A stretch of 33,270 nt of DNA, from positions 1 to 33,270 of the forward strand of contig NZ_JAGPYK010000048.1 of assembly GCF_018070045.1 (NCBI RefSeq). The letters are read 5' to 3'. This DNA comes from Micromonospora sp. U21 (lineage in GTDB: Bacteria > Actinomycetota > Actinomycetes > Mycobacteriales > Micromonosporaceae). Below are positions 11,834 through 20,128 of this stretch, piece after piece. The first letter of the stretch is position 1, and every line of letters begins with the position of its first letter. The position numbers were made by a program, and so were the translations under genes. The notes beneath the pieces are model-generated. The model did not search any database and was not told the DNA's origin. It worked only from the letters and a program-made list of their open reading frames with translations.

Positions 11834-12888
11834 CGGCCCGCCGGGTGGTGGCGTTCGGCGGCGGGCACGGCCTGTCCGCCTCGCTGCGCGCGCTGCGCCA
11901 CTGCGCCCCCGAACTGGATCTGGACATCACCGCGGTGGTCACGGTCGGCGACGACGGCGGCTCCAGCGGCCGCCTGCGCGCCGAGCGCGGTGGTCTGCCC
12001 CCCGGCGACCTGCGGCAGGCGCTGGTCGCGCTGGCCGGCGACCATCCCGCCACGCGGCGCAGCGCCGGGCTGTTCCAGCACCGTTTCGCCGCCGCGCCGG
12101 CGGACGCACCGCGGTCCGCGGCCCGGGCGGCGGGTGACCCGGATGGTGGTGCCGGCCCGGCGGCGGGTGACCCGGACGACGGTGCCGGCCGGGGGGCCGA
12201 CGGGCTGGCCGGACACGCGGTCGGGAACCTGGTGCTCTGCGGCCTGATGGAGCTGCTCGGTGACCCGGTGGCCGCGCTGGAGCACGCCGGCGCGATGCTC
12301 GGCACGGTCGGCCGGGTGCTGCCCATGTCCCGCGAACCGGTGGGCATCGAGGCGCGGGTGCGCGGCGCCGACCCGGCCGCCCCGGACGAGGTGCGCACCG
12401 TGCGCGGCCAGCACCAGGTGGCGGTCACCACCGGGTGGGTCGAGTCGCTGCGGCTCAGCCCGACAGCGCCGGCGGCCTGCGCCGAGGCGCTGGCCGCGAT
12501 CGGCGCGGCGGACTGGCTGATCTTCGGGCCGGGCAGCTGGTACACCAGCGTGCTGCCGCACCTGCTGGTGCCGCAGCTGGCCGACGCGATCGTGTCCAGC
12601 CCGGCCCGGCGACTGGTCACCCTGAACCTCGCCGCGGAGAAGGAGACCCTCGGGCTCTCCGTCGCCGACCACCTCGCGGCGCTGCACTGGTACCTTCCCG
12701 AGCTCAAGGTGGATCTTGTGCTGGCTGACGCCAAGGCGGTGGGTGACCCCGAACCGGTCGAACGTGCGGCAGAATCGCTGGGTGCCCGCCTGGTCCTCGC
12801 CCCCGTCGCCGTCATCGACGGCACTCCCCGCCATGATCCGGCTGCCCTGGGCGCCGCGCTGGTGCCTGTCCTGGGTGCCGATCGTTAG
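11830..12888 (+). CDS. yvcK: gluconeogenesis factor YvcK/CofD-like protein
   Basis: YvcK (CuvA in mycobacteria) is a CofD-fold protein that binds UDP-sugars and is needed for normal envelope growth on gluconeogenic carbon. The 352-residue protein starts with the nucleotide-binding loop GGGHGLSAS (10-18), followed by TVGDDGGSSGRLR (38-50). The conserved GNLVL and the FGPGSWYTSVLPHLL motif follow. Residues 90-125 are a low-complexity Ala/Gly/Asp/Pro insert containing an 11-residue tandem duplication. The insert lies between conserved blocks and probably forms a surface loop. The start overlaps the rapZ stop by four bases. Confidence 0.94.
   Translation: MTARRVVAFGGGHGLSASLRALRHCAPELDLDITAVVTVGDDGGSSGRLRAERGGLPPGDLRQALVALAGDHPATRRSAGLFQHRFAAAPADAPRSAARAAGDPDGGAGPAAGDPDDGAGRGADGLAGHAVGNLVLCGLMELLGDPVAALEHAGAMLGTVGRVLPMSREPVGIEARVRGADPAAPDEVRTVRGQHQVAVTTGWVESLRLSPTAPAACAEALAAIGAADWLIFGPGSWYTSVLPHLLVPQLADAIVSSPARRLVTLNLAAEKETLGLSVADHLAALHWYLPELKVDLVLADAKAVGDPEPVERAAESLGARLVLAPVAVIDGTPRHDPAALGAALVPVLGADR
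12127..12192 (+). repeat. 33-bp in-frame tandem duplication inside yvcK
   Basis: Two adjacent 33-base copies share the core GGGTGACCCGGA (12132-12143 and 12165-12176) and encode AAGDPDGGAGP and AAGDPDDGAGR (residues 100-121). The period is a multiple of three, so the frame is preserved. The copies differ at a few bases, which suggests a recent duplication in a tolerant loop. Confidence 0.8.
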
Positions 12889-12902
12889 ACACGTACGTAA
12901 TC

Positions 12903-12919
12903 TCCGGCGACACGCCGGA
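12903..12919 (+). other. small hairpin in the yvcK-whiA gap
   Basis: TCCGGCG-ACA-CGCCGGA is a perfect 7-bp stem with a 3-nt loop, 14 bases after the yvcK stop and 23 bases before whiA. It could stabilise or partially terminate the polycistronic mRNA. Confidence 0.4.
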
Positions 12920-12942
12920 ACCGGTCCGTGAGGGGACGCACA

Positions 12943-13923
12943 ATGGCGATGACGGCTGCGGTCAAGGACGAGCTGAGTCGGGTCGACGTGCCCAAGCCCT
13001 GCTGTCGGCGGGCGGAGATGGCGGCGCTGCTGCGCTTCGCCGGGGGGCTGCACATCGTCTCCGGCCGCGTGGTGGTGGAGGCGGAGCTGGACACCGGGGC
13101 GGTCGCCCGCCGGCTGCGCCGGGAGATCGCTGAGGTGTACGGGTACCCCAGCGAGATTCACGTGCTGGCCTCCGGCGGCCTGCGCAAGGGCAGCCACTTC
13201 ATCGTCCGCGTGGTCAAGGACGGCGAGGCCCTGGCGCGGCAGACCGGCCTGCTGGACGTGCGCGGCCGGCCGGTGCGCGGGCTGCCCCCGCACGTGGTGG
13301 CTGCGAACGTCTGTTGCGCGGTCTCCGCCTGGCGCGGCGCGTTCATGGCGCACGGCTCGCTCACCGAGCCCGGCCGGTCCAGCGCCCTGGAGATCACCTG
13401 CCCCGGGCCGGAGTCGGCGCTGGCGCTGGTCGGCGCGGCCCGTCGGATCGGGATCACCGCCAAGAACCGCGAGGTGCGCGGGGTGGACCGGGTGGTGGTC
13501 AAGGACGGTGACGCCATCGCCGCGCTGCTCACCCGGATCGGCGCGCACTCCAGCGTGCTGGCCTGGGAGGAGCGCCGGGTCCGTCGCGAGGTGCGGGCCA
13601 CCGCCAACCGGCTGGCCAACTTCGACGACGCCAACCTGCGCCGCTCGGCGCGCGCCGCGGTGGCCGCCGCCGCCCGGGTGACCCGGGCGCTGGAGATCCT
13701 CGCCGACGAGGCGCCCAACCACCTGACCGACGCTGGTCGGCTGCGCTTGGAGCACCGGCAGGCGTCGCTGGAGGAGTTGGGCGCGCTGGCCGAGCCTCCG
13801 CTGACCAAGGACGCCATCGCCGGTCGGATCCGCCGGCTGCTGGCGCTGGCCGACAAGCGGGCCCGGGACCTCGGCATCCCGGATACCGAAGCAGCCGTCA
13901 CGCCCGACATGCTCGTGGTCTGA
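12943..13923 (+). CDS. whiA: DNA-binding protein WhiA
   Basis: WhiA is a transcription factor. In Streptomyces it works with WhiB to switch on sporulation septation genes; in other Gram-positives it affects division and chromosome segregation. The 326-residue protein has an N-terminal degenerate LAGLIDADG homing-endonuclease fold (about 1-200, starting MAMTAAVKDELSRV) and a C-terminal helix-turn-helix region. That region includes LRRSARAAVAAAARVTRALEIL, too long to be only a linker, and LTKDAIAGRIRRLLALADKRA near the end. ATG 12943 has GAGGGGA (12930-12936) 6 nt upstream. It follows yvcK by 54 bases in the classic rapZ-yvcK-whiA order. Confidence 0.96.
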   Translation: MAMTAAVKDELSRVDVPKPCCRRAEMAALLRFAGGLHIVSGRVVVEAELDTGAVARRLRREIAEVYGYPSEIHVLASGGLRKGSHFIVRVVKDGEALARQTGLLDVRGRPVRGLPPHVVAANVCCAVSAWRGAFMAHGSLTEPGRSSALEITCPGPESALALVGAARRIGITAKNREVRGVDRVVVKDGDAIAALLTRIGAHSSVLAWEERRVRREVRATANRLANFDDANLRRSARAAVAAAARVTRALEILADEAPNHLTDAGRLRLEHRQASLEELGALAEPPLTKDAIAGRIRRLLALADKRARDLGIPDTEAAVTPDMLVV

Positions 13924-13991
13924 TAAGACGGTGGGGCCGCACGGTGCGCCCGGGAACACGACCCGGCGCAGCGTGGCCGCGCACGCTCGGA

Positions 13992-13997
13992 TAGGGT
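13992..13997 (+). promoter_or_regulatory. candidate -10 upstream of gap
   Basis: TAGGGT lies in the 262-base gap between whiA and gap and would give a leader of about 180 bases. No convincing -35 is present, so this is tentative. The gap is long enough for a promoter separating glycolytic genes from rapZ-yvcK-whiA. Confidence 0.25.
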
Positions 13998-14185
13998 CGC
14001 TGCGTACGGCAAGGGGGCCGACACAGGCACTCCTCGTCGTGCCCACCGCCTCGGGCGGTCAGGTCCTCAGACCGCGGCGGGGTGCCGAGATGAACCGTCA
14101 ACGGCCGGCTCCAACGGTCGGCGCACACCACTCCGCCGGCCCGTTGTCTGAAGCCGGCGGACCAGAACGCGAGGAGATGGGACCT

Positions 14186-15186
<1,001 letters not shown>

Positions 15187-15190
<4 letters not shown>

Positions 15191-16443
15191 GCATCCGTAC
15201 CCTCGACGATCTGCTCGCCGAGGGGGTGTCGGGTCGGCGCGTGCTGGTGCGCGCTGACCTGAACGTCCCGCTCGACAAGCAGACCGGTGACATCAACGAT
15301 CATAACTCCGCCTCCGCGCCGCAAGGCGGCACTCCGGACGGAGTGAGGATCGCGGACGACGGCCGGATCCGCGCGGTGCTGCCGACGCTGGGTGCGCTGG
15401 TCGAGGCCGGTGCCAAGGTGGTCGTCTGCTCGCACCTGGGGCGCCCGAAGGGCACGCCGGACCCGCAGTTCAGCCTCCGCCCGGTCGCCGGGCGGCTCGG
15501 TGAGCTGCTCGGCGCGCCGGTGCACTTCGCCACCGACACGGTCGGCGACTCTGCCCGCTCCACCGTCGCAGGCCTGGCCGACGGCCAGGTCGCCCTGCTG
15601 GAGAACCTGCGCTTCAACGCCGGTGAGACCAGCAAGGACGACGCCGAGCGGGGCGCCTTCGCCGACCAGCTCGCCGCGTTCGGCGACGCCTACGTCGACG
15701 ACGCGTTCGGCGCCGTGCACCGCAAGCACGCCAGCGTGTACGACGTGCCGGCCCGGCTGCCGCACGTGGCCGGCCGGCTGGTGCTGCGCGAGGTCGAGGT
15801 GCTCTCCACGCTCACGAGCGACCCCGCGCGGCCGTACGTGGTGGTGCTCGGCGGGTCCAAGGTGTCCGACAAGCTGGCGGTGATCGAGGCCCTGCTGCCC
15901 ACGGTCGACCGGCTGCTCATCGGCGGCGGGATGTGCTTCACCTTCCTCAAGGCCCAGGGCCTGGAGGTGGGCACCTCGCTGCTGGAGAAGGACATGGTCG
16001 AGACCTGCCGGAACCTGCTGGAGCGGTCCGGAGGCAAGATCATGCTCCCGGTCGACGTGGTGGTCGCGGACGCGTTCGCGCCGGACGCCGCGCACGACAC
16101 GGTCCGCGTCGACGGCATTCCGAGTCACCGGCTCGGTCTGGACATCGGCCCGGAGACGGTGGCCGGCTTCGCGGCCGCGCTGTCCCAGGCGAAGACGGTC
16201 TTCTGGAACGGCCCGATGGGCGTGTTCGAGATGCCGGCGTTCGCGGCCGGCACCCGGGGGATCGCCGAGGCGATCACCAAGGCCGACGCGTTCAGCGTCG
16301 TCGGTGGCGGCGACTCCGCGGCGGCCGTCCGTGCCCTCGGGTTGGATGAATCGTCCTTCGGGCACATTTCCACCGGCGGTGGCGCCTCCCTGGAATACCT
16401 CGAGGGCAAGACCCTCCCCGGCATCGCGGCCCTGGAGAACTGA
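15187..16443 (+). CDS. pgk: phosphoglycerate kinase with an N-terminal insert
   Basis: Transfers phosphate from 1,3-bisphosphoglycerate to ADP. The 418-residue protein keeps the family motifs: VRADLNVPLD (21-30), GRIRAVLPTL (59-68), GGSKVSDKL, VFWNGPMGVFE and GGGDSAAAV. Between Asp30 and the usual IADDGRIR block is an extra stretch of roughly 20 residues (about 31-53, including NSASAPQGGTPDG) not expected in the family. It is encoded by a palindrome-rich DNA segment and lies between the two parts of the 3-phosphoglycerate site. GTG 15187 overlaps the gap stop (GTGA). The gene abuts tpiA with no gap. Confidence 0.96.
15305..15344 (+). repeat. palindromic insert within pgk
   Basis: Two perfect hairpins lie side by side: GCCGC-AAG-GCGGC (15318-15330) and ACTCCG-GA-CGGAGT (15331-15344). 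A further ACTCCG copy sits at 15305-15310 and can pair with the same CGGAGT. The segment coincides with the extra residues of phosphoglycerate kinase, and codon use differs from the flanks (ATA-like context in GATCATAACTCC). This suggests a small palindromic element that landed in frame. Confidence 0.6.
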
Positions 16444-17235
16444 ATGGCGAGCACCGCCCGCCGGCCACTGATGGCCGGCAACTGGAAGATGAACCTCAAC
16501 CACCTCGAGGCCAACCTGCTGGTGCAGAAGCTGGCCGCGAGCCTCACCGAGAAGCAGCTCACCGACGTCGAGACGGTCGTCCTGCCGCCCTTCACCGACC
16601 TGCGCACCGTGCAGACGGCGGTGGACGGGGACAAGCTGCTGATCGGTTACGGCGCGCAGGACCTCTCTCCGCACGCCTCGGGGGCGTACACCGGGGACAT
16701 CTCGGGCCAGATGCTGGCCAAGCTCGGCTGCTCGTACGTGGTGGTCGGGCACTCCGAGCGGCGGGCCTACCACCACGAGGACGACGCGCTGGTCAACGCC
16801 AAGGTGAAGGCGGCGCTGACGCACGGCCTGACCCCGATCCTCTGCGTGGGAGAGGGGCTGGACGTTCGGGAGCAGGGCAGCCACGTGGCGCACTGCGCCG
16901 ACCAGCTCGACGGTGGCCTCGCCGGGCTCACCCACGAGCAGGTGCGGCAGGTGGTCATCGCGTACGAGCCGGTCTGGGCGATCGGCACCGGCAAGACCGC
17001 GACGCCGGACGATGCCCAGGAGGTCTGCAGGGCGGTCCGCCGGCGGCTGGTGGAGCGCTTCGACCAGGACACCGCCGACCAGGTCCGGATCCTCTACGGC
17101 GGCTCGGTCAAGGCGTCCAACATCGCCACGATCATGGGCCGGCCGGACGTGGACGGGGCCCTGGTGGGGGGCGCCAGCCTGGACGCGGAGGAATTCGCGC
17201 AGATCTGCCGGTTCCCGGAGCACATCGCCCGCTGA
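16444..17235 (+). CDS. tpiA: triosephosphate isomerase
   Basis: Interconverts dihydroxyacetone phosphate and glyceraldehyde 3-phosphate. The 263-residue TIM barrel has GNWKMN with Asn13 and Lys15, the catalytic His in VVGHSERR, the catalytic Glu in AYEPVWAIGTG followed by the flexible loop 6, and the phosphate-binding LYGGSVKASN. ATG 16444 follows the pgk stop codon with no intervening base, so translation is probably coupled to pgk. It ends about 95 bases before secG. Confidence 0.97.
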   Translation: MASTARRPLMAGNWKMNLNHLEANLLVQKLAASLTEKQLTDVETVVLPPFTDLRTVQTAVDGDKLLIGYGAQDLSPHASGAYTGDISGQMLAKLGCSYVVVGHSERRAYHHEDDALVNAKVKAALTHGLTPILCVGEGLDVREQGSHVAHCADQLDGGLAGLTHEQVRQVVIAYEPVWAIGTGKTATPDDAQEVCRAVRRRLVERFDQDTADQVRILYGGSVKASNIATIMGRPDVDGALVGGASLDAEEFAQICRFPEHIAR

Positions 17236-17330
17236 TCGCTCGGTATCCTTGACCCCGCCCGTCCGCCGGTCGGTGCCGCCGTGCCCGATCAGACCGGGCG
17301 AGGATCGCTACGAGAGGACTGACCCCAGCC

Positions 17331-17591
17331 ATGCCGATCTGGTTCGCATACACGTTGATCGTGTTGCTGATCATCACGAGCGTCCTGCTCACCATGCTCA
17401 TCCTGCTGCACCGCGGCAAGGGCGGCGGTCTGTCGAGCATGTTCGGCGGTGGCGTCAGCTCCAGCCTCGCCGGCTCCTCGGTGGCGGAGAAGAATCTGGA
17501 CCGCTACACCGTTCTGGTGAGTGTCGTCTGGTTCGCCGCCATCGTCGGGCTGGGGCTCTGGCTCCGCCTCCAGATGAACAGCGGCGCCTGA
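17331..17591 (+). CDS. secG: preprotein translocase subunit SecG
   Basis: SecG is the small accessory subunit of the SecYEG channel. The 86-residue protein has two membrane segments (about 3-26 and 60-78) joined by a conserved Gly-rich cytoplasmic loop, RGKGGGLSSMFGGGVSSS. Its place directly behind tpiA is the usual actinobacterial arrangement. ATG 17331 has a GAGAGGA (17312-17318) 12 nt upstream, a somewhat long spacing. A strong terminator follows. Confidence 0.94.
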   Translation: MPIWFAYTLIVLLIITSVLLTMLILLHRGKGGGLSSMFGGGVSSSLAGSSVAEKNLDRYTVLVSVVWFAAIVGLGLWLRLQMNSGA

Positions 17592-17614
17592 GCAGGCCCG
17601 TAAGGTCGTACAAT

Positions 17615-17657
17615 CTGCGCGCGGTCCGTCACCAGACGGGCCGCGCGCAGGCTTTTC
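17615..17657 (+). terminator. intrinsic terminator after secG
   Basis: A 15-bp stem, 17615-17629 with 17636-17650, has one G-U wobble and a CACCAG loop, followed by GCTTTTCT. It closes the gap-pgk-tpiA-secG run. A near-consensus TACAAT (17609-17614) abuts its left arm. If that is a real -10, rbpA transcripts would begin inside the hairpin. Confidence 0.85.
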
Positions 17658-17729
17658 TCCGCTGCACCGCGTCGCCCGCCGCCCACCCCTGAAGACGGCG
17701 GGTCCCTCCGACGACAGGAGCGAGCAGCC

Positions 17730-18071
17730 GTGCCGAGTGGCAACGTCATCCGCGGCGCCCGGATCGGGTCCGCACCCGTCCGTCCGGACGAGCGACACCC
17801 TCCCGCCCCCCGACAGGACGTCACCTACTGGTGCCGCAACGATCACCGGACCAGCATCCGGATCGCCGCGGACGCTGTGGCGCCGCCGCTGTGGGACTGT
17901 CCCCGCTGTGGCCTGCCGGCCGGGCAGGACGCGCAGAACCCGCCCGGGCGGGCCCGCGCCGAGCCGTACAAGAGCCACCTGGCGTACGTGAAGGAGCGGC
18001 GTACCGCCGAGGAGGGGGAGGCGCTGCTCGCCGAGGCGCTCGCCGCGCTGCGCCGCCGCCGGGGCGAATGA
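17730..18071 (+). CDS. rbpA: RNA polymerase-binding protein RbpA
   Basis: RbpA is an actinobacterial transcription activator that binds the principal sigma factor and RNA polymerase, stabilises open complexes and modulates rifampicin tolerance. The 113-residue protein starts MPSGNVIRGARIGS, the family's N-terminal tail that reaches the active-site cleft. The zinc site residues are Cys35, His39, Cys57 and Cys60 (in WDCPRCGLPAG). The C-terminal sigma-interaction helices include YKSHLAYVKERRT. GTG 17730 is preceded by AGGAG (17716-17720) at 9 nt. In Streptomyces the gene is under SigR control, but I found no clear GGAAT/GTT promoter here. Confidence 0.95.
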   Translation: MPSGNVIRGARIGSAPVRPDERHPPAPRQDVTYWCRNDHRTSIRIAADAVAPPLWDCPRCGLPAGQDAQNPPGRARAEPYKSHLAYVKERRTAEEGEALLAEALAALRRRRGE

Positions 18072-18121
18072 AAGGAAGGGCCCCTCATTAACGCCAGGCG
18101 TCAATAAGGGGCCCTTCCTTT
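18071..18121. terminator. bidirectional terminator of a repeated type, rbpA/pgl
   Basis: A 19-base arm (18071-18089) pairs with 18103-18121 with a single mismatch, and the centre ACGCC-A-GGCGT can extend it to about 25 pairs. The plus side ends in CCTTTC. The left arm begins at the last base of the rbpA stop. It separates the convergent rbpA and pgl. Very similar hairpins with a GGAAGGGCCCC core are, from memory, dispersed through Micromonospora and Salinispora genomes. Confidence 0.85.
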
Positions 18122-18144
18122 CAGCGCGCGTAGCTCTGCGTAGC

Positions 18145-18915
18145 TCAGCGCAGGCTGCGCAGCCGGGCCGGTACGTCGGCTGCCGCCGCCCGGTCCAGCA
18201 GCCAGCGGGTACGGTCCACGCCGTGCACCCCCGCGGCCGGCAACTGCACCGGCCCGGCCCCGGCCAGCGCCATGCCGACGGCCCGCGCCTTGTCCGCGCC
18301 GCCCGCCACCAGCCAGACCTCCTCGGCGGTGTTGATCGCCGGCAGGGTGAGGGTGGTCCGCACCGCCGGCGGCTTGGGGCTGCCCCGCACCGCGCTGCAC
18401 GGTCGGCTCTCGTAGTGCACCGGATGCTCGGGGAACACCGAGGCGACGTGCCCGTCCTCCCCGACGCCCAGCATCAGCACGTCGAAGTGCGGCAGCGCGG
18501 CGTGCCCGGGGCGGGCCGCGCGCGCCAGCTCCTCGGCGTACGCGGCGGCAGCCGCCTCGGGATCGTTGCCGGCCGGGCCGTCGGAGGCGGGCATCGGATG
18601 CACCCGGTCCGGGTTCAGCGGCACCACGTCCAGCAGCGCGGCTCGGGCCTGGGTCTCGTTGCGCTCCGGGTCGCCGGCGGGCAGGAACCGCTCGTCGCCC
18701 CACCACACGTCCACCCGGGACCAGTCCACCGCGTCGCGGGCCGGCAGTTGTGCCACCGCCCGGTACACGGCCGCGGCGATCCGCCCACCGGTGAGCACCA
18801 CCGAGGCCTCGCCCCGGTCGGCCTGGGCGTCGAGCAGCTTCACCAGCAGCCGGGCCGCCACGGCCTGCGCCAGCAGGTCGGCGTCGGCGTGGACGGCGAC
18901 AGTCGCCTCACTCAT
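18145..18915 (-). CDS. pgl: 6-phosphogluconolactonase
   Basis: Hydrolyses 6-phosphogluconolactone in the oxidative pentose phosphate pathway. The 256-residue DevB-type protein has VLTGGRIAAAVYRA near 40, DVWWGDERFLP near 70, and FDVLMLGVGEDGHVASVFP in the centre, the signature of the family. It is the last gene of the minus-strand tkt-tal-pgi-zwf-opcA-pgl run. Its start at 18915 lies 150 bases after the opcA stop, with a strong hairpin in between. ATG and MSEATVAVHADADLLA fit family N-termini. Confidence 0.95.
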   Translation of the reverse strand: MSEATVAVHADADLLAQAVAARLLVKLLDAQADRGEASVVLTGGRIAAAVYRAVAQLPARDAVDWSRVDVWWGDERFLPAGDPERNETQARAALLDVVPLNPDRVHPMPASDGPAGNDPEAAAAAYAEELARAARPGHAALPHFDVLMLGVGEDGHVASVFPEHPVHYESRPCSAVRGSPKPPAVRTTLTLPAINTAEEVWLVAGGADKARAVGMALAGAGPVQLPAAGVHGVDRTRWLLDRAAAADVPARLRSLR

Positions 18916-19009
18916 CGGTTGTGCCTTCGTTTCCCGACCGCGGAACGGTCGCTGTCACGTGCCCGGGCCGGTGCCCGGATGTGGCGGGGCGGGGTGCCCC
19001 GGAGGTCTC

Positions 19010-19039
19010 GGGCAGGACCGGGATCGCCCGGTCCTGCCC
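19010..19039 (-). other. perfect hairpin between opcA and pgl
   Basis: A 13-bp perfect stem (19010-19022 with 19027-19039) has a 4-nt loop, just 26 bases after the opcA stop on the minus strand. There is no T-tract. It may reduce read-through into pgl or protect the upstream mRNA from decay. Confidence 0.6.
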
Positions 19040-19065
19040 CGAAGTGGTGCCGAACGCAGGCGGGC

Positions 19066-20082
19066 TCAGCGCTCGCCGCTCGTGCCAGCGTGCGCGGTGA
19101 CCCCGGCCTCGGCGCGCTGAGCGGTGGCCGGATCCTTCCAGACGTGCACCCGCTGCGGCGGGCGCTGCTCCAGGCCGCGCAGCCCGGCGGTCGCGCCCAA
19201 CGCCTCCGCGTACACCTGGTCGGCGTCCAGCCGGCGCAGCTCCTCGGCCAGTTCGTCACCGAGGGGCCGACGCACCAGCGGAAGGGTCCGGTCGTCCTGG
19301 CCGGTCCGCCGGAACACCGCCATGCTGTCCTCGCGGCTCAGCGACAGGTGGTCGCCGTTGGCGCAGGTCAACTCCACCTCACGCATCCGGGGGAACTCGT
19401 TGGTGTCCACCCGGCGTGGGGTGATGCCGAGCCGGCTGGCCAGCCAACCGGCCATCAGCGCCGCCGTCGGGTCGCTGGGCGGCGCGACGATGGTCGCCTC
19501 GGTGACCCGCGCCTCGGTGGTGTCGAACGCCCCAGCGACGAGGGTCCGCCACGGGGTGATCCGGGTCCACGCCAGGTCGGTGTCGCCCGGGGCGTAGTCC
19601 CGGGCCCGCTGCCGCAGCGCCTCCACCGGGTCGGCGGCCTGCGCCGTGTCGGTGATCCGGCGGTCGGCGACCACGCCGAGGAAGTCGGTGGCGATCTCGG
19701 CCGGCGGCTCGCCGTGCCACCAGGTGACCACCGGGACGTCCGGGACCAGCAGCGGCATCACGACCGACTCGGCGTGCAGGGCCAGCCGCCCGTACATCCG
19801 GGTGACCACCGCCTCGCACGGGCCGAGCCGGCCACCGACCACGATCTCCGCGTCCAGCCGGTTGCGGTCCCGCTCGATCTCGGAGCGGACCACCACCAGC
19901 AGCCGGCACGGGTGGGCGGCCGCCGCGATCGTCGCGGCCGCCTCCGCCTCCCGGACCCGCTTCTCGTCCACCACCACGATGAGGGTGAGCGCCATGCCGC
20001 TGGCCACCCCGCCGGCGCTGCGCCGCTCGGCGGCGAGCGCCTTGACCACCTCGTTGCCGGTGGTGTCCCACAGCCCGATCAC
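19066..20082 (-). CDS. opcA: glucose-6-phosphate dehydrogenase assembly protein OpcA
   Basis: OpcA is the actinobacterial and cyanobacterial partner that activates glucose-6-phosphate dehydrogenase allosterically or by oligomerisation. The 338-residue protein starts MIGLWDTTGNEVVKAL, the typical N-terminus. It contains EIVVGGRLGPCEAVVTRMYG and PVVTWWHGEPP, conserved in the family. GTG 20082 has AGGAGG (20087-20092) 4 nt upstream. The frame is open for 50 more codons, but those residues are Arg/Ala-rich filler derived from the upstream repeat. It follows zwf directly, as expected for its partner. Confidence 0.94.
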   Translation of the reverse strand: MIGLWDTTGNEVVKALAAERRSAGGVASGMALTLIVVVDEKRVREAEAAATIAAAAHPCRLLVVVRSEIERDRNRLDAEIVVGGRLGPCEAVVTRMYGRLALHAESVVMPLLVPDVPVVTWWHGEPPAEIATDFLGVVADRRITDTAQAADPVEALRQRARDYAPGDTDLAWTRITPWRTLVAGAFDTTEARVTEATIVAPPSDPTAALMAGWLASRLGITPRRVDTNEFPRMREVELTCANGDHLSLSREDSMAVFRRTGQDDRTLPLVRRPLGDELAEELRRLDADQVYAEALGATAGLRGLEQRPPQRVHVWKDPATAQRAEAGVTAHAGTSGER

Positions 20083-20098
20083 TGGAGCCTCCTGGTCT

Positions 20099-20128
20099 GC
20101 TCGCTGCGCTCGCTGGTTCGCTCGCTCA
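20099..20128 (-). repeat. GAGCGAGC-type repeat starting at the zwf stop codon
   Basis: On the minus strand the sequence begins with the zwf stop TGA (20126-20128) and continues as GCGAGCGAACCAGCGAGCGC, then AGCGAGC. The unit AGCGAGC occurs three times. A close relative sits at the stop of tal (23390-23407), and a partial copy lies before zwf (about 21641-21665). Such motifs around stop codons are, from memory, abundant in actinomycete genomes. Confidence 0.65.
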
